Assembly: GCA_016716225.1 (NCBI GenBank)
Contig: JADJWT010000001.1
Location: 930,001-994,000 of the forward strand
DNA length: 64,000 nucleotides
DNA from: Ignavibacteriota bacterium
GTDB taxonomy: Bacteria; Bacteroidota; Ignavibacteria; Ignavibacteriales; Melioribacteraceae
Direction of reading: 5' to 3'
Shown: positions 55,343 to 63,753 of the stretch, one piece after another
Numbering within the stretch: position 1 is the stretch's first letter
Layout of the letters: each line of letters starts with the position of its first letter
Made by a program: the position numbers and the translations under genes
Notes under the pieces: model-generated
Told to the model about the DNA's origin: nothing
The model's input: the letters and a program-made list of their open reading frames with translations, nothing else
The model's database searches: none

Positions 55343-56758
55343 CTATACCCACAACTCGAGTTTATTCTTTAAACCGCTGACCACTTCGTTAAGTTGTATA
55401 TCTTCAGAAGTTAATTTTTCAATATTTGTAAAAGCATGAATTACAGTAGAATGATCTCTTCCGCCAAAATGAAGACCTATGGTCTTTAATGAAGCTTTTG
55501 TTAATTTTTTTGATAAATACATTGCAATTTGTCGAGCTAAAACCACTTCTTTTTTTCTATTTTTTTCACGAACTTTATTTTCATCAACTTTAAATTCTTG
55601 GCATACAATTTTTGTAATACTATCAATTGAAACATTTACTTCTTTTCTTGTAGAAATTTCGTTAACAGTTTTTCTGGTTAGTTCAAAATCAATTTCTCTT
55701 CCGCTTAAAGAAGAATTTGCCAATAATTTAATTAAGCAACCTTCTAATTCTCTTATGTTTGAAGTAATGTTATAAGCGATGTAATCCAAAATTTCATTAG
55801 AAAGCGAAATTCCGAAACTATTGCTTTTATTCTTAAGAATTGCAATTCTAGTTTCAAAATCCGGAGCTTGAATATCTGCTGTTAATCCCCATTGAAATCT
55901 TGAAATTAATCTATCGTTCATTCCCTTTAGATCTTTTGGCGGTCTATCACTTGATAAAATTATTTGTTTTCTTGATTGATGAAGATTATTAAAAATGTGG
56001 AAAAACAGATCTTGGGTCTTTTCTCTTCCGGTTAAGAATTGAATATCATCAATTATTAAAACATCCATATCATTATAAAAACTTGAAAACTCACCAACAT
56101 TATTTGATTGAATTGCTTCAACAAATTGTGTTGTAAAAATATCTGCTGAAAGATATATAATCTTTTTATTTGGATATTTTCCAAGAATGTTATTTCCAAT
56201 TGCTTGTATTAAATGTGTTTTTCCTAAACCAACTCCGCCGTAAATAAAAAACGGATTAAAGGAAGTTTCTCCCGGATTATCAGAAATTGCAATTGCAGCA
56301 GCTCGCGCAAGTTGATTTGATTCTCCTTTTATAAAATTATCAAAAGTGTAACGCGGACTAATATTTGATTCAAATTCTAACTCAACTGATTTTTCTGCAA
56401 TTTTAGTTTTTTCAACAATTGGCGGATCAAATAATTGAAGATCTTCTTTTTCTTCCTCATTTATTATATAAATTAATTTTGCTTCCGGACCTAAAACTTG
56501 ATTTAAAGTTTTATTAATTAATGTGTTGTAATGTTCTTCTATCCACTCAATAAAGAAATTATTTGGCACCGAAATTCTTAAAGTTCTACCATCCCAATCA
56601 TAAGGTTTAATTGGTAAAAACCAAGTATTGTATGTTATATTTGATACGTTTTGCTTTATCAATTTTAAACATTCCTTCCAAATCGGAATAGAACTGTTAT
56701 CTTGCAATTTTGCCACAGAATTTATCGAAATTTTTAAGTTATCCACAGATTTTATCAA
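55343..56758 (-). CDS. dnaA: chromosomal replication initiator DnaA
   Basis: A DnaA of up to 471 residues. Domain I (IWKECLKLIKQNVSNITYNTWF), the AAA+ domain with Walker A GGVGLGKTH and Walker B LIIDDIQFL, and domain IV with the DnaA-box-binding GGRDHSTVIHAF are all present. The start is uncertain: the frame opens at a TTG at 56758, but GTG at 56746 or 56716 and TTG at 56707 are candidates. A DnaA box at 56739-56747 lies inside the longest version, and the first Trp would be at residue 13 with 56716, nearer the usual spacing. No dnaN follows; the gene stands alone. Confidence 0.96.
   Translation of the reverse strand: MIKSVDNLKISINSVAKLQDNSSIPIWKECLKLIKQNVSNITYNTWFLPIKPYDWDGRTLRISVPNNFFIEWIEEHYNTLINKTLNQVLGPEAKLIYIINEEEKEDLQLFDPPIVEKTKIAEKSVELEFESNISPRYTFDNFIKGESNQLARAAAIAISDNPGETSFNPFFIYGGVGLGKTHLIQAIGNNILGKYPNKKIIYLSADIFTTQFVEAIQSNNVGEFSSFYNDMDVLIIDDIQFLTGREKTQDLFFHIFNNLHQSRKQIILSSDRPPKDLKGMNDRLISRFQWGLTADIQAPDFETRIAILKNKSNSFGISLSNEILDYIAYNITSNIRELEGCLIKLLANSSLSGREIDFELTRKTVNEISTRKEVNVSIDSITKIVCQEFKVDENKVREKNRKKEVVLARQIAMYLSKKLTKASLKTIGLHFGGRDHSTVIHAFTNIEKLTSEDIQLNEVVSGLKNKLELWV
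56739..56747 (+). promoter_or_regulatory. DnaA box TTATCCACA (1)
   Basis: A perfect consensus DnaA box at the 5' end of dnaA. It may be used both for origin firing and for dnaA autoregulation. Confidence 0.75.
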
Positions 56759-56814
56759 GAAAAAAGATGATTAAAATAGCATTTAATGTTCGATTTAATT
56801 TTCTTCAATTTGTA

Positions 56815-56834
56815 TTATCAACAAATTATCCACA
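56815..56834 (+). promoter_or_regulatory. DnaA boxes 2 and 3 (TTATCAACA, TTATCCACA)
   Basis: Two boxes on the plus strand separated by two bases, at 56815-56823 (one mismatch to consensus) and 56826-56834 (perfect). Confidence 0.75.
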
Positions 56835-56977
56835 TTTGAAATTTGCAACTAACTTGTTTAATTTTAACAATTTACAAAATGTATTTAATACTTAATCACA
56901 AATAATTACCGTAAACCGAGAAAGAAATCTTTGAATTTACAGCATGAAACGTTTCACGATTTCAAATTATTAACAAG

Positions 56978-56986
56978 TTATCAACA
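56978..56986 (+). promoter_or_regulatory. DnaA box 4 (TTATCAACA)
   Basis: One mismatch to the consensus TTATCCACA. A weaker TTATTAACA lies immediately before it at about 56968. Confidence 0.6.
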
Positions 56987-57036
56987 ATGATTGTGGTGTT
57001 CAACTTTGAATCAAAATATGATTAAAAATCATCTCG

Positions 57037-57093
57037 CACAAATTAATTTTTCAACAATTTTATAATGTATTGTTTTATAATAAAATAAAATTT
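57037..57093 (+). repeat. oriC direct repeat, copy 1
   Basis: The last 21 nt (57073-57093, from TTTTATAATAAAATAAAA) are identical to those of the second copy; the first part (CACAAATTAATT) is similar. It is followed by TTTATTTAATGTTGCG. Confidence 0.65.
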
Positions 57094-57236
57094 TTATTTA
57101 ATGTTGCGAGTTGAAAGAAGTCAGAAATATTGATAATTAAAAGGAATAAAAATGTTTATTTAAGTTTTTTTATAACCAAAACAATTATAAACTTGCTGCT
57201 TCTGATTAGTCCAAATTATTGGAATTATTTTTTTTG

Positions 57237-57293
57237 AACAAATTAATTATTTACAATTTCTGTAAAACATTATTTTATAATAAAATAAAATTT
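57237..57293 (+). repeat. oriC direct repeat, copy 2
   Basis: This copy lies exactly 200 bp after copy 1 with an identical 21-nt core. The preceding AACAAATTAATT matches copy 1 at all but one position. Confidence 0.65.
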
Positions 57294-57508
57294 GATGAGT
57301 TTCGATTATGTAAGAGAAATATTTATTTTCTTAAAACCAATTTGTTAAAAATATTTTGTTAACTTATTATTTTATTTAACGTTACGGTAAATGAAAAAAT
57401 TGAAAATTTGATTAGATATTACAAAAAAAATTCAACTAATTTGTAATTATATAAACCATTAAAATTTGCTTATTTTTCTAAACATTTTAAATTTTTGAGA
57501 GGAATTTT

Positions 57509-58438
57509 ATGAAAATTGTTGTTACTGGAGGTGCGGGATTTATTGGAAGTCATATTGTTGAATATTGGTCAAATAATGGTGCAGAAGTTCATGTTTTAGA
57601 TAATTTAAGAAGCGGATTTGAAAAAAATATTGCAAATTTTAAAAATGTGGTTTTTCAAAAAGGCTCAATTACTGATAAAAATTTTGTGAGTAAAGTTTTG
57701 GAAAACACGGATTATGTTTTTCATCTTGCGGCATTAATTTCTGTTCCGGAATCTTTAGAAAAGCCCGATGAATGTTTAGATATAAATGTAAAAGGTTTGT
57801 TAAATGTTTTGGATGCAGCAAAATTACACGGAATTAAGAAAGTTGTTCATTCAAGTTCAGCAGCAATTTACGGTGATGATCCTCGTTTGCCAAAAGATAT
57901 TTCTATGAGACCAAAACCTCAAACTCCATATGGAATTACAAAACTTGACGGCGAATATTATCTTCAAATGTATTTTGAGCAATATGGTTTGCAAACAACT
58001 TCGTTAAGATATTTTAATGTTTTTGGTCCGCGTCAAGATCCTAAAAGTCAATATGCTGCAGCAATTCCAATTTTTGTTTATAAAGCTTTAAAAAATGAAC
58101 CAATAATAGTTTATGGCGATGGTGAACAAACTCGCGATTTTGTTTATGTAAAAGATGTTGTTGCAGCAAATGTTTTAGCCGCAAATTCAGAAAATGTAAT
58201 AGGCGTTTTTAATGTTGCAAACGAGCGAGCAATTACAATAAATGATTTAGCAAAACTAATAATCAAAACTACAAACTCAAAAAGTGAAATTGTTTATCAA
58301 CCAATACGACCCGGAGATATTAAACATAGTTTAGCATCTATTAAAGAAACAAGAGAGAATTTAAAATTTAATCCTTCACACGATTTAACTTCATCTTTAG
58401 AAACAACAATAAAATATTTTGAAAATCTGAATAAATAA
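57509..58438 (+). CDS. NAD-dependent sugar-nucleotide epimerase/dehydratase
   Basis: A 309-residue extended short-chain dehydrogenase of the UDP-glucose/UDP-GlcNAc 4-epimerase type. The NAD motif VVTGGAGFIGSHIVEY opens the protein; the catalytic Ser-Tyr-Lys triad is in HSSSAAIYG and TPYGITKLDGEYY. RYFNVFGPRQDPKSQYAAAIPIF and FVYVKDV complete the substrate side. It makes sugar nucleotides for envelope or surface polysaccharide. GAGAGGA precedes the ATG. It runs directly into the asparaginase gene with no gap. Confidence 0.92.
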   Translation: MKIVVTGGAGFIGSHIVEYWSNNGAEVHVLDNLRSGFEKNIANFKNVVFQKGSITDKNFVSKVLENTDYVFHLAALISVPESLEKPDECLDINVKGLLNVLDAAKLHGIKKVVHSSSAAIYGDDPRLPKDISMRPKPQTPYGITKLDGEYYLQMYFEQYGLQTTSLRYFNVFGPRQDPKSQYAAAIPIFVYKALKNEPIIVYGDGEQTRDFVYVKDVVAANVLAANSENVIGVFNVANERAITINDLAKLIIKTTNSKSEIVYQPIRPGDIKHSLASIKETRENLKFNPSHDLTSSLETTIKYFENLNK

Positions 58439-59419
58439 ATGAAAAAGAAAAATATTCTAATAGTGTTTACCGGTGGAACTTTTTCAATGAAAATTGATAA
58501 AGAAACCGGTGGTGCAATTCCATATTTCCACGGCGAAGAATTAATTGAAATGATTCCCGAAGCAAAAGGATTGGCAAATATTTCTATTTATAATTTTGGA
58601 AATTTTCCCGGTCCGCACATGACACCGGAATTAATGTTAAAACTTTCTCAAACAATTCAAAAATTTGTAAAGAAAAAAAATGTTGATGGAATTATTGTAA
58701 CTCACGGAACCGACACACTTGAAGAAACAGCATATTTGCTTGATCTTACAATTAATACAGAAAAACCAATTGTAATAATTGGTGCAATGAAAACAAGCAC
58801 CGAACCGGATTGGGACGGACCCAAAAATTTAATTAATGCAATTAGTATTTGTAATAATGAAAACAGTAAAAATTTGGGAGTTTTGGTTTGTCTAAACGGA
58901 GAAATAAATGCTGCAAGCGAAGTAACAAAAACTCACACCGAAGATATTGAAACATTTCACAGTTTAGATTTTGGCGCATTGGGATTTATTGATAAAGGGA
59001 AAGTTTGGTTTAATCGTTTGCCGAGAAAATTAGAAAAAATTGAAACCGATAAAATAAATTCCAATGTTGATATAATAAAAGTTTATGCCGGAATTAAAGA
59101 AAATATTTTTAAACTTATTGCCGATACAAAAATTGATGGATTAGTTGTCGAAGCTTTGGGAGTTGGAAATGTTCCGCCGCCAGCATTTGAAGGAATTAAA
59201 TATGTGTTGAGTAAAAATATTCCAGTAGTTTTAGTTTCTCGTTGCCCCGCAGGAGAAACTTTGGATATTTACAGTTATGAAGGTGCAGGAAAATGGTTGA
59301 AGAAATCTGGAGTAATATTTTCTGATTATTTAAACGGACAAAAAGCCAGAATTAAATTAATGCTAGCTTTGGGAAAAGGATTAAAGTACACAGAATTGAA
59401 AAAAATATTTGAGAATTAA
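58439..59419 (+). CDS. L-asparaginase
   Basis: A 326-residue type I/II-like asparaginase that hydrolyses asparagine to aspartate and ammonia. The two catalytic threonine sites are FTGGTFSMKID (Thr11 or Thr14) and VTHGTDTLEETAY. GAMKTSTEPDWDGPKNLINAI and NVPPPAFEGI are also typical. No signal peptide, so it is cytoplasmic. It starts immediately after the epimerase stop. It lies near an aspartase fusion (60736), so the pair could take asparagine through to fumarate and two ammonia. Confidence 0.93.
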   Translation: MKKKNILIVFTGGTFSMKIDKETGGAIPYFHGEELIEMIPEAKGLANISIYNFGNFPGPHMTPELMLKLSQTIQKFVKKKNVDGIIVTHGTDTLEETAYLLDLTINTEKPIVIIGAMKTSTEPDWDGPKNLINAISICNNENSKNLGVLVCLNGEINAASEVTKTHTEDIETFHSLDFGALGFIDKGKVWFNRLPRKLEKIETDKINSNVDIIKVYAGIKENIFKLIADTKIDGLVVEALGVGNVPPPAFEGIKYVLSKNIPVVLVSRCPAGETLDIYSYEGAGKWLKKSGVIFSDYLNGQKARIKLMLALGKGLKYTELKKIFEN

Positions 59420-59490
59420 AGTTTTCTAAATTTAGTTCTCAAAATAAATTATGTTGTAATTTTTTTTTTAATGTTAATAACAGAATGAAA

Positions 59491-60606
59491 TTAATTTTCT
59501 AAAAAGTTGAAAATTCTATTTAATGTAATGTTATTAATCTCTGCCGAAATTATATAAGTCCCACTCGATAAAAATTCTAAATTAAGATTATCTGAATTTT
59601 CATAATTATTTTTTGATCTGGAAAATTTATACACTTGCTGCCCGAGAATATTAAATATTCTAATATTTAATTCACCCAACTGTTCATTCTTAACAGAGTA
59701 TTTTAAATTTCCATAAGATGGATTAGGATATATTTCAAAATCTGTTTGGGATTGATTATTATCATTTTTAATAGATGTTGGATTTCCAATTAATTGCAAA
59801 ATTCCATAATCATCACTATTCATCCAATGGTTATTATAATTTTCCTCCGTTACAAAAACTGAACCGAAAAAATTATCTCTTAACTTTGGAGTTTCGTTTG
59901 GATCGTCATTATCACAATACGCTACTGAAAGTCCAATAATATCATTTTGTTTTAATATAACTCTTGATGCTTCTGGACTTTCATTATCATAAGTATTATC
60001 AAAAACCTTCAACGAAAATTCCCAACAGTACTTATCACCGCTTTTACGCAAAACTAATTCTGGAAAATGTTTTGTATAATTTATTATTAAATTATTTGCC
60101 CAGCCAGTTCCGTCAAAATCTAAAGCAACAAAGTTTGAATTGACACTATCTTCAGAAGGAAAATCGATTGAAATATGATAGGAAAATGCATCTTCGGAAA
60201 TAGTTCCAGCAACTTTATCATCAAATATATGTACACCGCCAGAATTATCTTGATCAATAAAAACTTCAATTATGTCAAAATTATAACTTTCATTACTTCC
60301 TTTAAATTCAAAACCATCAACCCAAACATCATCATAAATTTCTACCAAAAAGTATAAAAGATTTGTTTCGGGTGACCAAAGTACTTTGTAGTTTCCATAA
60401 TAATCAGAAGAATCAACATAATTTCCCCAAGGAATCCAAACTTGATCAATACTTTGCCAACTGGCTTTTTCCCAAGCAATATCATTACTTATTCCGTCAA
60501 TTACAGGAACTTTATCTGATTGCATAACTTTTACTGTATCATCTTGCTTAGCAAAAACACATAAATAACTAATTGTTAGAATAATCAGAAATATGATTTT
60601 CTTCAT
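59491..60606 (-). CDS. secreted CBM9-like protein with type IX sorting domain
   Basis: A 371-residue exported protein. A signal peptide ends at about 19 (LCVFAKQ). Residues about 25-270 form a CBM9-like domain (VPVIDGISNDIAWEKASW, NLLYFLVEIYDDVW, FDIIEVFIDQDNSGGVHIF), which in relatives binds carbohydrates or haem-like ligands. The last 80 residues form a type IX secretion C-terminal domain (FEIYPNPSYGNLKYSV, IRIFNILGQQVY, SSGTYIISAEI), which directs export and surface attachment. Its presence is strong evidence for a T9SS-bearing phylum. Confidence 0.92.
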   Translation of the reverse strand: MKKIIFLIILTISYLCVFAKQDDTVKVMQSDKVPVIDGISNDIAWEKASWQSIDQVWIPWGNYVDSSDYYGNYKVLWSPETNLLYFLVEIYDDVWVDGFEFKGSNESYNFDIIEVFIDQDNSGGVHIFDDKVAGTISEDAFSYHISIDFPSEDSVNSNFVALDFDGTGWANNLIINYTKHFPELVLRKSGDKYCWEFSLKVFDNTYDNESPEASRVILKQNDIIGLSVAYCDNDDPNETPKLRDNFFGSVFVTEENYNNHWMNSDDYGILQLIGNPTSIKNDNNQSQTDFEIYPNPSYGNLKYSVKNEQLGELNIRIFNILGQQVYKFSRSKNNYENSDNLNLEFLSSGTYIISAEINNITLNRIFNFLEN

Positions 60607-60698
60607 TTATTTTACTCTTACTAATTATACTGATTTTAATCTTTTTTATAGATCTTAAAATTATTTATTTCATAAGTATCTTAAGAACTTAGAATTAC

Positions 60699-60714
60699 CA
60701 AATTTAAATTTGGA
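60699..60714. repeat. perfect 16-nt AT-rich palindrome
   Basis: CCAAATTTAAATTTGG lies in the gap between the aspartase fusion and the CBM9/T9SS gene, flanked by GAATTA on the left and AATTAC on the right. It could be an operator or part of a weak terminator. Confidence 0.45.
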
Positions 60715-60735
60715 ATTACAAATAAATATTTTGAA

Positions 60736-62595
60736 TTAAACTTTTCCGACCATATTTTCCGGTGCAAGTAATTTATCTAATTCTTCAACCGATAATAATC
60801 CCTTTTCTAAAACCAATTCATAAACTCCTCGGTTATTTTCCAAAGCTTCTTTTGCAAGCTGTGTGCTTGTCTCATAACCCAAAACCGGATTTAAAGCTGT
60901 AATTAATCCAATACTATTTTTCACCAAATTTGCACAATGATCGGCATTTGCTGTAATTCCATCAATACATTTATATTTTAAAGTTGTCATTCCGTTTATC
61001 AACATTGAAATTGATTCAAAAATACTTTGAGTAATTATTGGTTCCATTACGTTAAGTTCAAGTTGTCCGGCTTCTGCGCCAAGTGTAACGGTTAAATCAT
61101 TTCCAATAACTTTAAATGCAATTTGATTTACAACTTCGGGAATTACTGGATTTACTTTTCCCGGCATTATTGATGAACCCGGCTGCATCGGCGGTAAATT
61201 AATTTCGTTAATTCCGGTTCGTGGTCCCGAAGAAAGTAATCTTAAATCATTAGAAATTTTTGAAAGTTTTACTGCCAATCTTTTTATTGCTGATGAATAA
61301 ATTACAAACGCACCAGTATCTTGAGTAGCTTCAACTAAATTTGTTGCACTAACAATTTCTAAATTTGTAATTTCTCTTAAATGTTCAATACATTTTTCTC
61401 TATATCCAATTGGAGCATTAATTCCAGTACCAATTGCGGTTGCGCCCATATTTACTTCTAAAAATAAATTAGCATTTTGCTCAAGTCGCTGAATTTCTTC
61501 ACCAAGTGTTACAGCGTAAGCTTCAAATTCTTGTCCTAAAGTCATTGGAACTGCATCTTGTAATTGCGTTCTTCCCATCTTAATTATATTAGAAAATTCT
61601 TTTCCTTTTTCTCTGAAAGATTCAATCAACTCCTTTAATACAAATATTAAACTTTCGTTCGATTTTATAATTGCAATTTTCACTGCTGTTGGATATGCAT
61701 CATTTGTAGATTGTGAAAGATTTACATGATTATTCGGATGACAGTATTTATAGTCTCCTTTTTCTCTATCTAATAATTCCAAAGCTCTGTTTGCAATAAC
61801 TTCATTTGCATTCATATTTGTGGAAGTTCCGGCGCCGCCTTGAATCATATCGACGACGAAATTTGTGTGTAGTTTTCCATTAATGATTTCATTGCAAGCT
61901 TCAATTATTGCATCGGCTACAGGTTTTGATAAAAGTCCTAAATCATAATTAGCTTTTGCTGCAGCCATTTTAACAATTCCCAACGCAGAAACTAAATTTG
62001 GAAAGGTATTAATACTTTGTCCGCTTATATTAAAATTCTCTAATGCACGCAAAGTTTGAATTCCATAATATCTTTCTTGTGGAACATTTCTATCGCCTAA
62101 AAGATCATGCTCTTTTCTTGTTCTTCCAGATTCATACTGGTCACCAATATTTACCGCATTGATATTTGTCCTTTTCATCCTTCTGGAAATTACGCGCGAA
62201 ATTGTTGAATAAAGTTTTACTGCAATTTCTCCGTGTTTGTTAGAAATATTAGTTAATTCCAACTTATCAATAATTATAATTTTTGTGTTTAATAAAGTTC
62301 TTGCAGATGTTGAATGTGGAGAATCATCAATCAACGAGCCTTCTCCGAGAAAATCATACTTTGAAAAAAATGCTAATCTTTTTTCTTGTCCAAACGGAGT
62401 TCTTTTAAACAACTCAACTTCACCTTCATAAATTATGAACAAAACTTCATGCGGATTATTTTCACTAAATAGAATTGCATCTTTTTCATAAGATTCAATC
62501 ACCATCTTTTCCGCAACAATGTTAAGTTCTTCATCTGTAAAATTGTTAAACAATTCAACTTTTTTGATAAATTCCTTAATATCTGCAACACTCAT
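60736..62595 (-). CDS. aspA: aspartate ammonia-lyase with N-terminal cyclic-nucleotide-binding domain
   Basis: A 619-residue fusion. Residues about 12-140 form a Crp-type cyclic-nucleotide-binding domain (FNNFTDEELNIVAEKM, ILFSENNPHEVLFIIYEGEVELFKRT, FLGEGSLIDDSPHSTSARTL). Residues about 165-619 are a full aspartase, which splits aspartate to fumarate and ammonia. It has SQSTNDAYPTA, GRTQLQDAVPMTLGQEF and the mobile GSSIMPGKVNP loop with the catalytic Ser. Fumarase shares these motifs, but the overall pattern favours aspartase. It opens with ATG after AGGAG. The CNB domain suggests allosteric control by a cyclic nucleotide. It is divergent from the ECF sigma gene. Confidence 0.9.
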   Translation of the reverse strand: MSVADIKEFIKKVELFNNFTDEELNIVAEKMVIESYEKDAILFSENNPHEVLFIIYEGEVELFKRTPFGQEKRLAFFSKYDFLGEGSLIDDSPHSTSARTLLNTKIIIIDKLELTNISNKHGEIAVKLYSTISRVISRRMKRTNINAVNIGDQYESGRTRKEHDLLGDRNVPQERYYGIQTLRALENFNISGQSINTFPNLVSALGIVKMAAAKANYDLGLLSKPVADAIIEACNEIINGKLHTNFVVDMIQGGAGTSTNMNANEVIANRALELLDREKGDYKYCHPNNHVNLSQSTNDAYPTAVKIAIIKSNESLIFVLKELIESFREKGKEFSNIIKMGRTQLQDAVPMTLGQEFEAYAVTLGEEIQRLEQNANLFLEVNMGATAIGTGINAPIGYREKCIEHLREITNLEIVSATNLVEATQDTGAFVIYSSAIKRLAVKLSKISNDLRLLSSGPRTGINEINLPPMQPGSSIMPGKVNPVIPEVVNQIAFKVIGNDLTVTLGAEAGQLELNVMEPIITQSIFESISMLINGMTTLKYKCIDGITANADHCANLVKNSIGLITALNPVLGYETSTQLAKEALENNRGVYELVLEKGLLSVEELDKLLAPENMVGKV

Positions 62596-62624
62596 AAAAA
62601 CTCCTAAAAATTTTTTATTTTTTT

Positions 62625-62652
62625 TGTAACAAAATGAATTTCCATTTCGTCT
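62625..62652 (+). promoter_or_regulatory. ECF-type promoter of the sigma factor operon
   Basis: TGTAAC (62625-62630), a 17-nt spacer, and CGTCT (62648-62652) precede the sigma factor's ATG. This has the -35/-10 shape and spacing of promoters read by ECF sigma factors such as B. subtilis SigX (TGTAAC, 17 nt, CGAC). It suggests autoregulation, with a very short leader. Confidence 0.65.
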
Positions 62653-62667
62653 TTATGTATAGAAACT

Positions 62668-63198
62668 ATGTTAACTGATACAAAATACAATTTTTTAGTT
62701 CAGCAATACAAGAGCAGAATTTACAATTATTCTGTTTACTTGTTAAAAAATAAAATGGATGCTGAAGATGTTACTCAAGAAGTTCTGATTAGAATTTGGA
62801 AAAATTTGGGGAACTTTAATATTCTTTCTGCAAAAACTTGGATTATGAAAACGACACACAATTTATGTTTAGATTATTTGAGAAAACGAAAATCAGATTT
62901 TTCTAAAAACCCTTATTCTATTGATGATGTAAGTGAATTTATTGAAAATAAAGATTCTGAAAATCCGGTTTTGAAATTTGAAAATGATTTACAAAACGAA
63001 AATATAAAATTGCAGATTCAAGAACTTCCGGAAAATTTAAAAAGTGTTTTTGTTCTATACGAATTGCAAAATATGAAATACAAGGAAATTAGTAAGTCGC
63101 TTGATATTCCAATAAATTCCGTAAAAGTATATTTATTAAGAGCGCGAAAACAATTACAAGAAAAACTCAGCAAATTTAAATTGCAAGAGGTGGCTTAA
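62668..63198 (+). CDS. ECF-type RNA polymerase sigma factor
   Basis: A 176-residue sigma-70 family ECF factor. Sigma2 has DAEDVTQEVLIRIWKNLGNF; sigma4 has LQELPENLKSVFVLYELQNMKYKEIS-type and SVKVYLLRARKQLQEKL. No sigma1.1 or sigma3 domain. There is no Shine-Dalgarno motif before the ATG, consistent with the short leader from the promoter just upstream. The next gene starts immediately after the stop codon. This and the next two genes form an operon. Confidence 0.93.
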   Translation: MLTDTKYNFLVQQYKSRIYNYSVYLLKNKMDAEDVTQEVLIRIWKNLGNFNILSAKTWIMKTTHNLCLDYLRKRKSDFSKNPYSIDDVSEFIENKDSENPVLKFENDLQNENIKLQIQELPENLKSVFVLYELQNMKYKEISKSLDIPINSVKVYLLRARKQLQEKLSKFKLQEVA

Positions 63199-63753
63199 GT
63201 GAATGAAGAATTATTAAATAAAATTATTGACGTCGCATATAGAAATGCTTCGGTTTGGAAAAAGTTTGAAATTTATTTTCTTGCCTTTAAAAATTCTGAA
63301 GTGAAAAATACTTTGGCTGAATATAAAGTTACTGCCAAAAAGGTTAAAAATTTGGAAATAGAAGATTGTCCGGAAAATATTATAAATAATGTTGCAAAAA
63401 TCATAAAATCAGAAAACATAAATTCACATTCGCTGATTTCTGATATATATAATATTTTATTCAATCGACCTTTGCTTTCCGGAACTATGGCAACAGTTTT
63501 CATTTTAGCAATAATTTCAACATTTGTTTTTCAACGACCGGAAATAAAGGAACATTATACAAAACAAGAAATTGAAATTGCCGAAAAACAAACCAGAGAA
63601 ACATTTGAATTAATTGCAAGTGTTTTGAATAAAACAAAAAATACCGTTGAACAAGAAGTTCTTGCAAAACGCGTAAGCAAACCAATTAAACAAAGTTTGA
63701 ATTTAGTAAACGATTATTTAGAAGGAGAAAATAAAAATGAAAACATTAATTAA
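63199..63753 (+). CDS. putative membrane anti-sigma factor
   Basis: A 184-residue protein with a GTG start right after the sigma factor's stop (AGAGGTGG lies upstream). A cytoplasmic N-terminal part (about 1-95) is followed by one transmembrane helix (about 96-112, GTMATVFILAIISTFVF) and a periplasmic helical tail (EQEVLAKRVSKPIKQS). The layout and position match an anti-sigma factor, but I see no zinc HxxxCxxC motif. It overlaps the next gene by 17 nt. Confidence 0.7.
   Translation: MNEELLNKIIDVAYRNASVWKKFEIYFLAFKNSEVKNTLAEYKVTAKKVKNLEIEDCPENIINNVAKIIKSENINSHSLISDIYNILFNRPLLSGTMATVFILAIISTFVFQRPEIKEHYTKQEIEIAEKQTRETFELIASVLNKTKNTVEQEVLAKRVSKPIKQSLNLVNDYLEGENKNENIN

Larger units (their letters stand above)
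56759..57508. other. oriC: candidate replication origin (oriC)
   Basis: A 750-nt gene-free, extremely AT-rich gap between divergent dnaA and an epimerase gene. It contains TTATCAACA at 56815-56823, TTATCCACA at 56826-56834 and TTATCAACA at 56978-56986, with a further box at 56739. It also has two direct repeats exactly 200 bp apart (57037-57093 and 57237-57293), and a TGAAACGTTTCA palindrome at 56945-56956. Together these support an origin; strand composition should be checked. Confidence 0.75.

Noticed and set aside
56945..56956. TGAAACGTTTCA palindrome, possible parS site
   Set aside because: It shares only the GTTTCACG half of the parS consensus TGTTTCACGTGAAACA; the second half does not match, so I do not call it parS.
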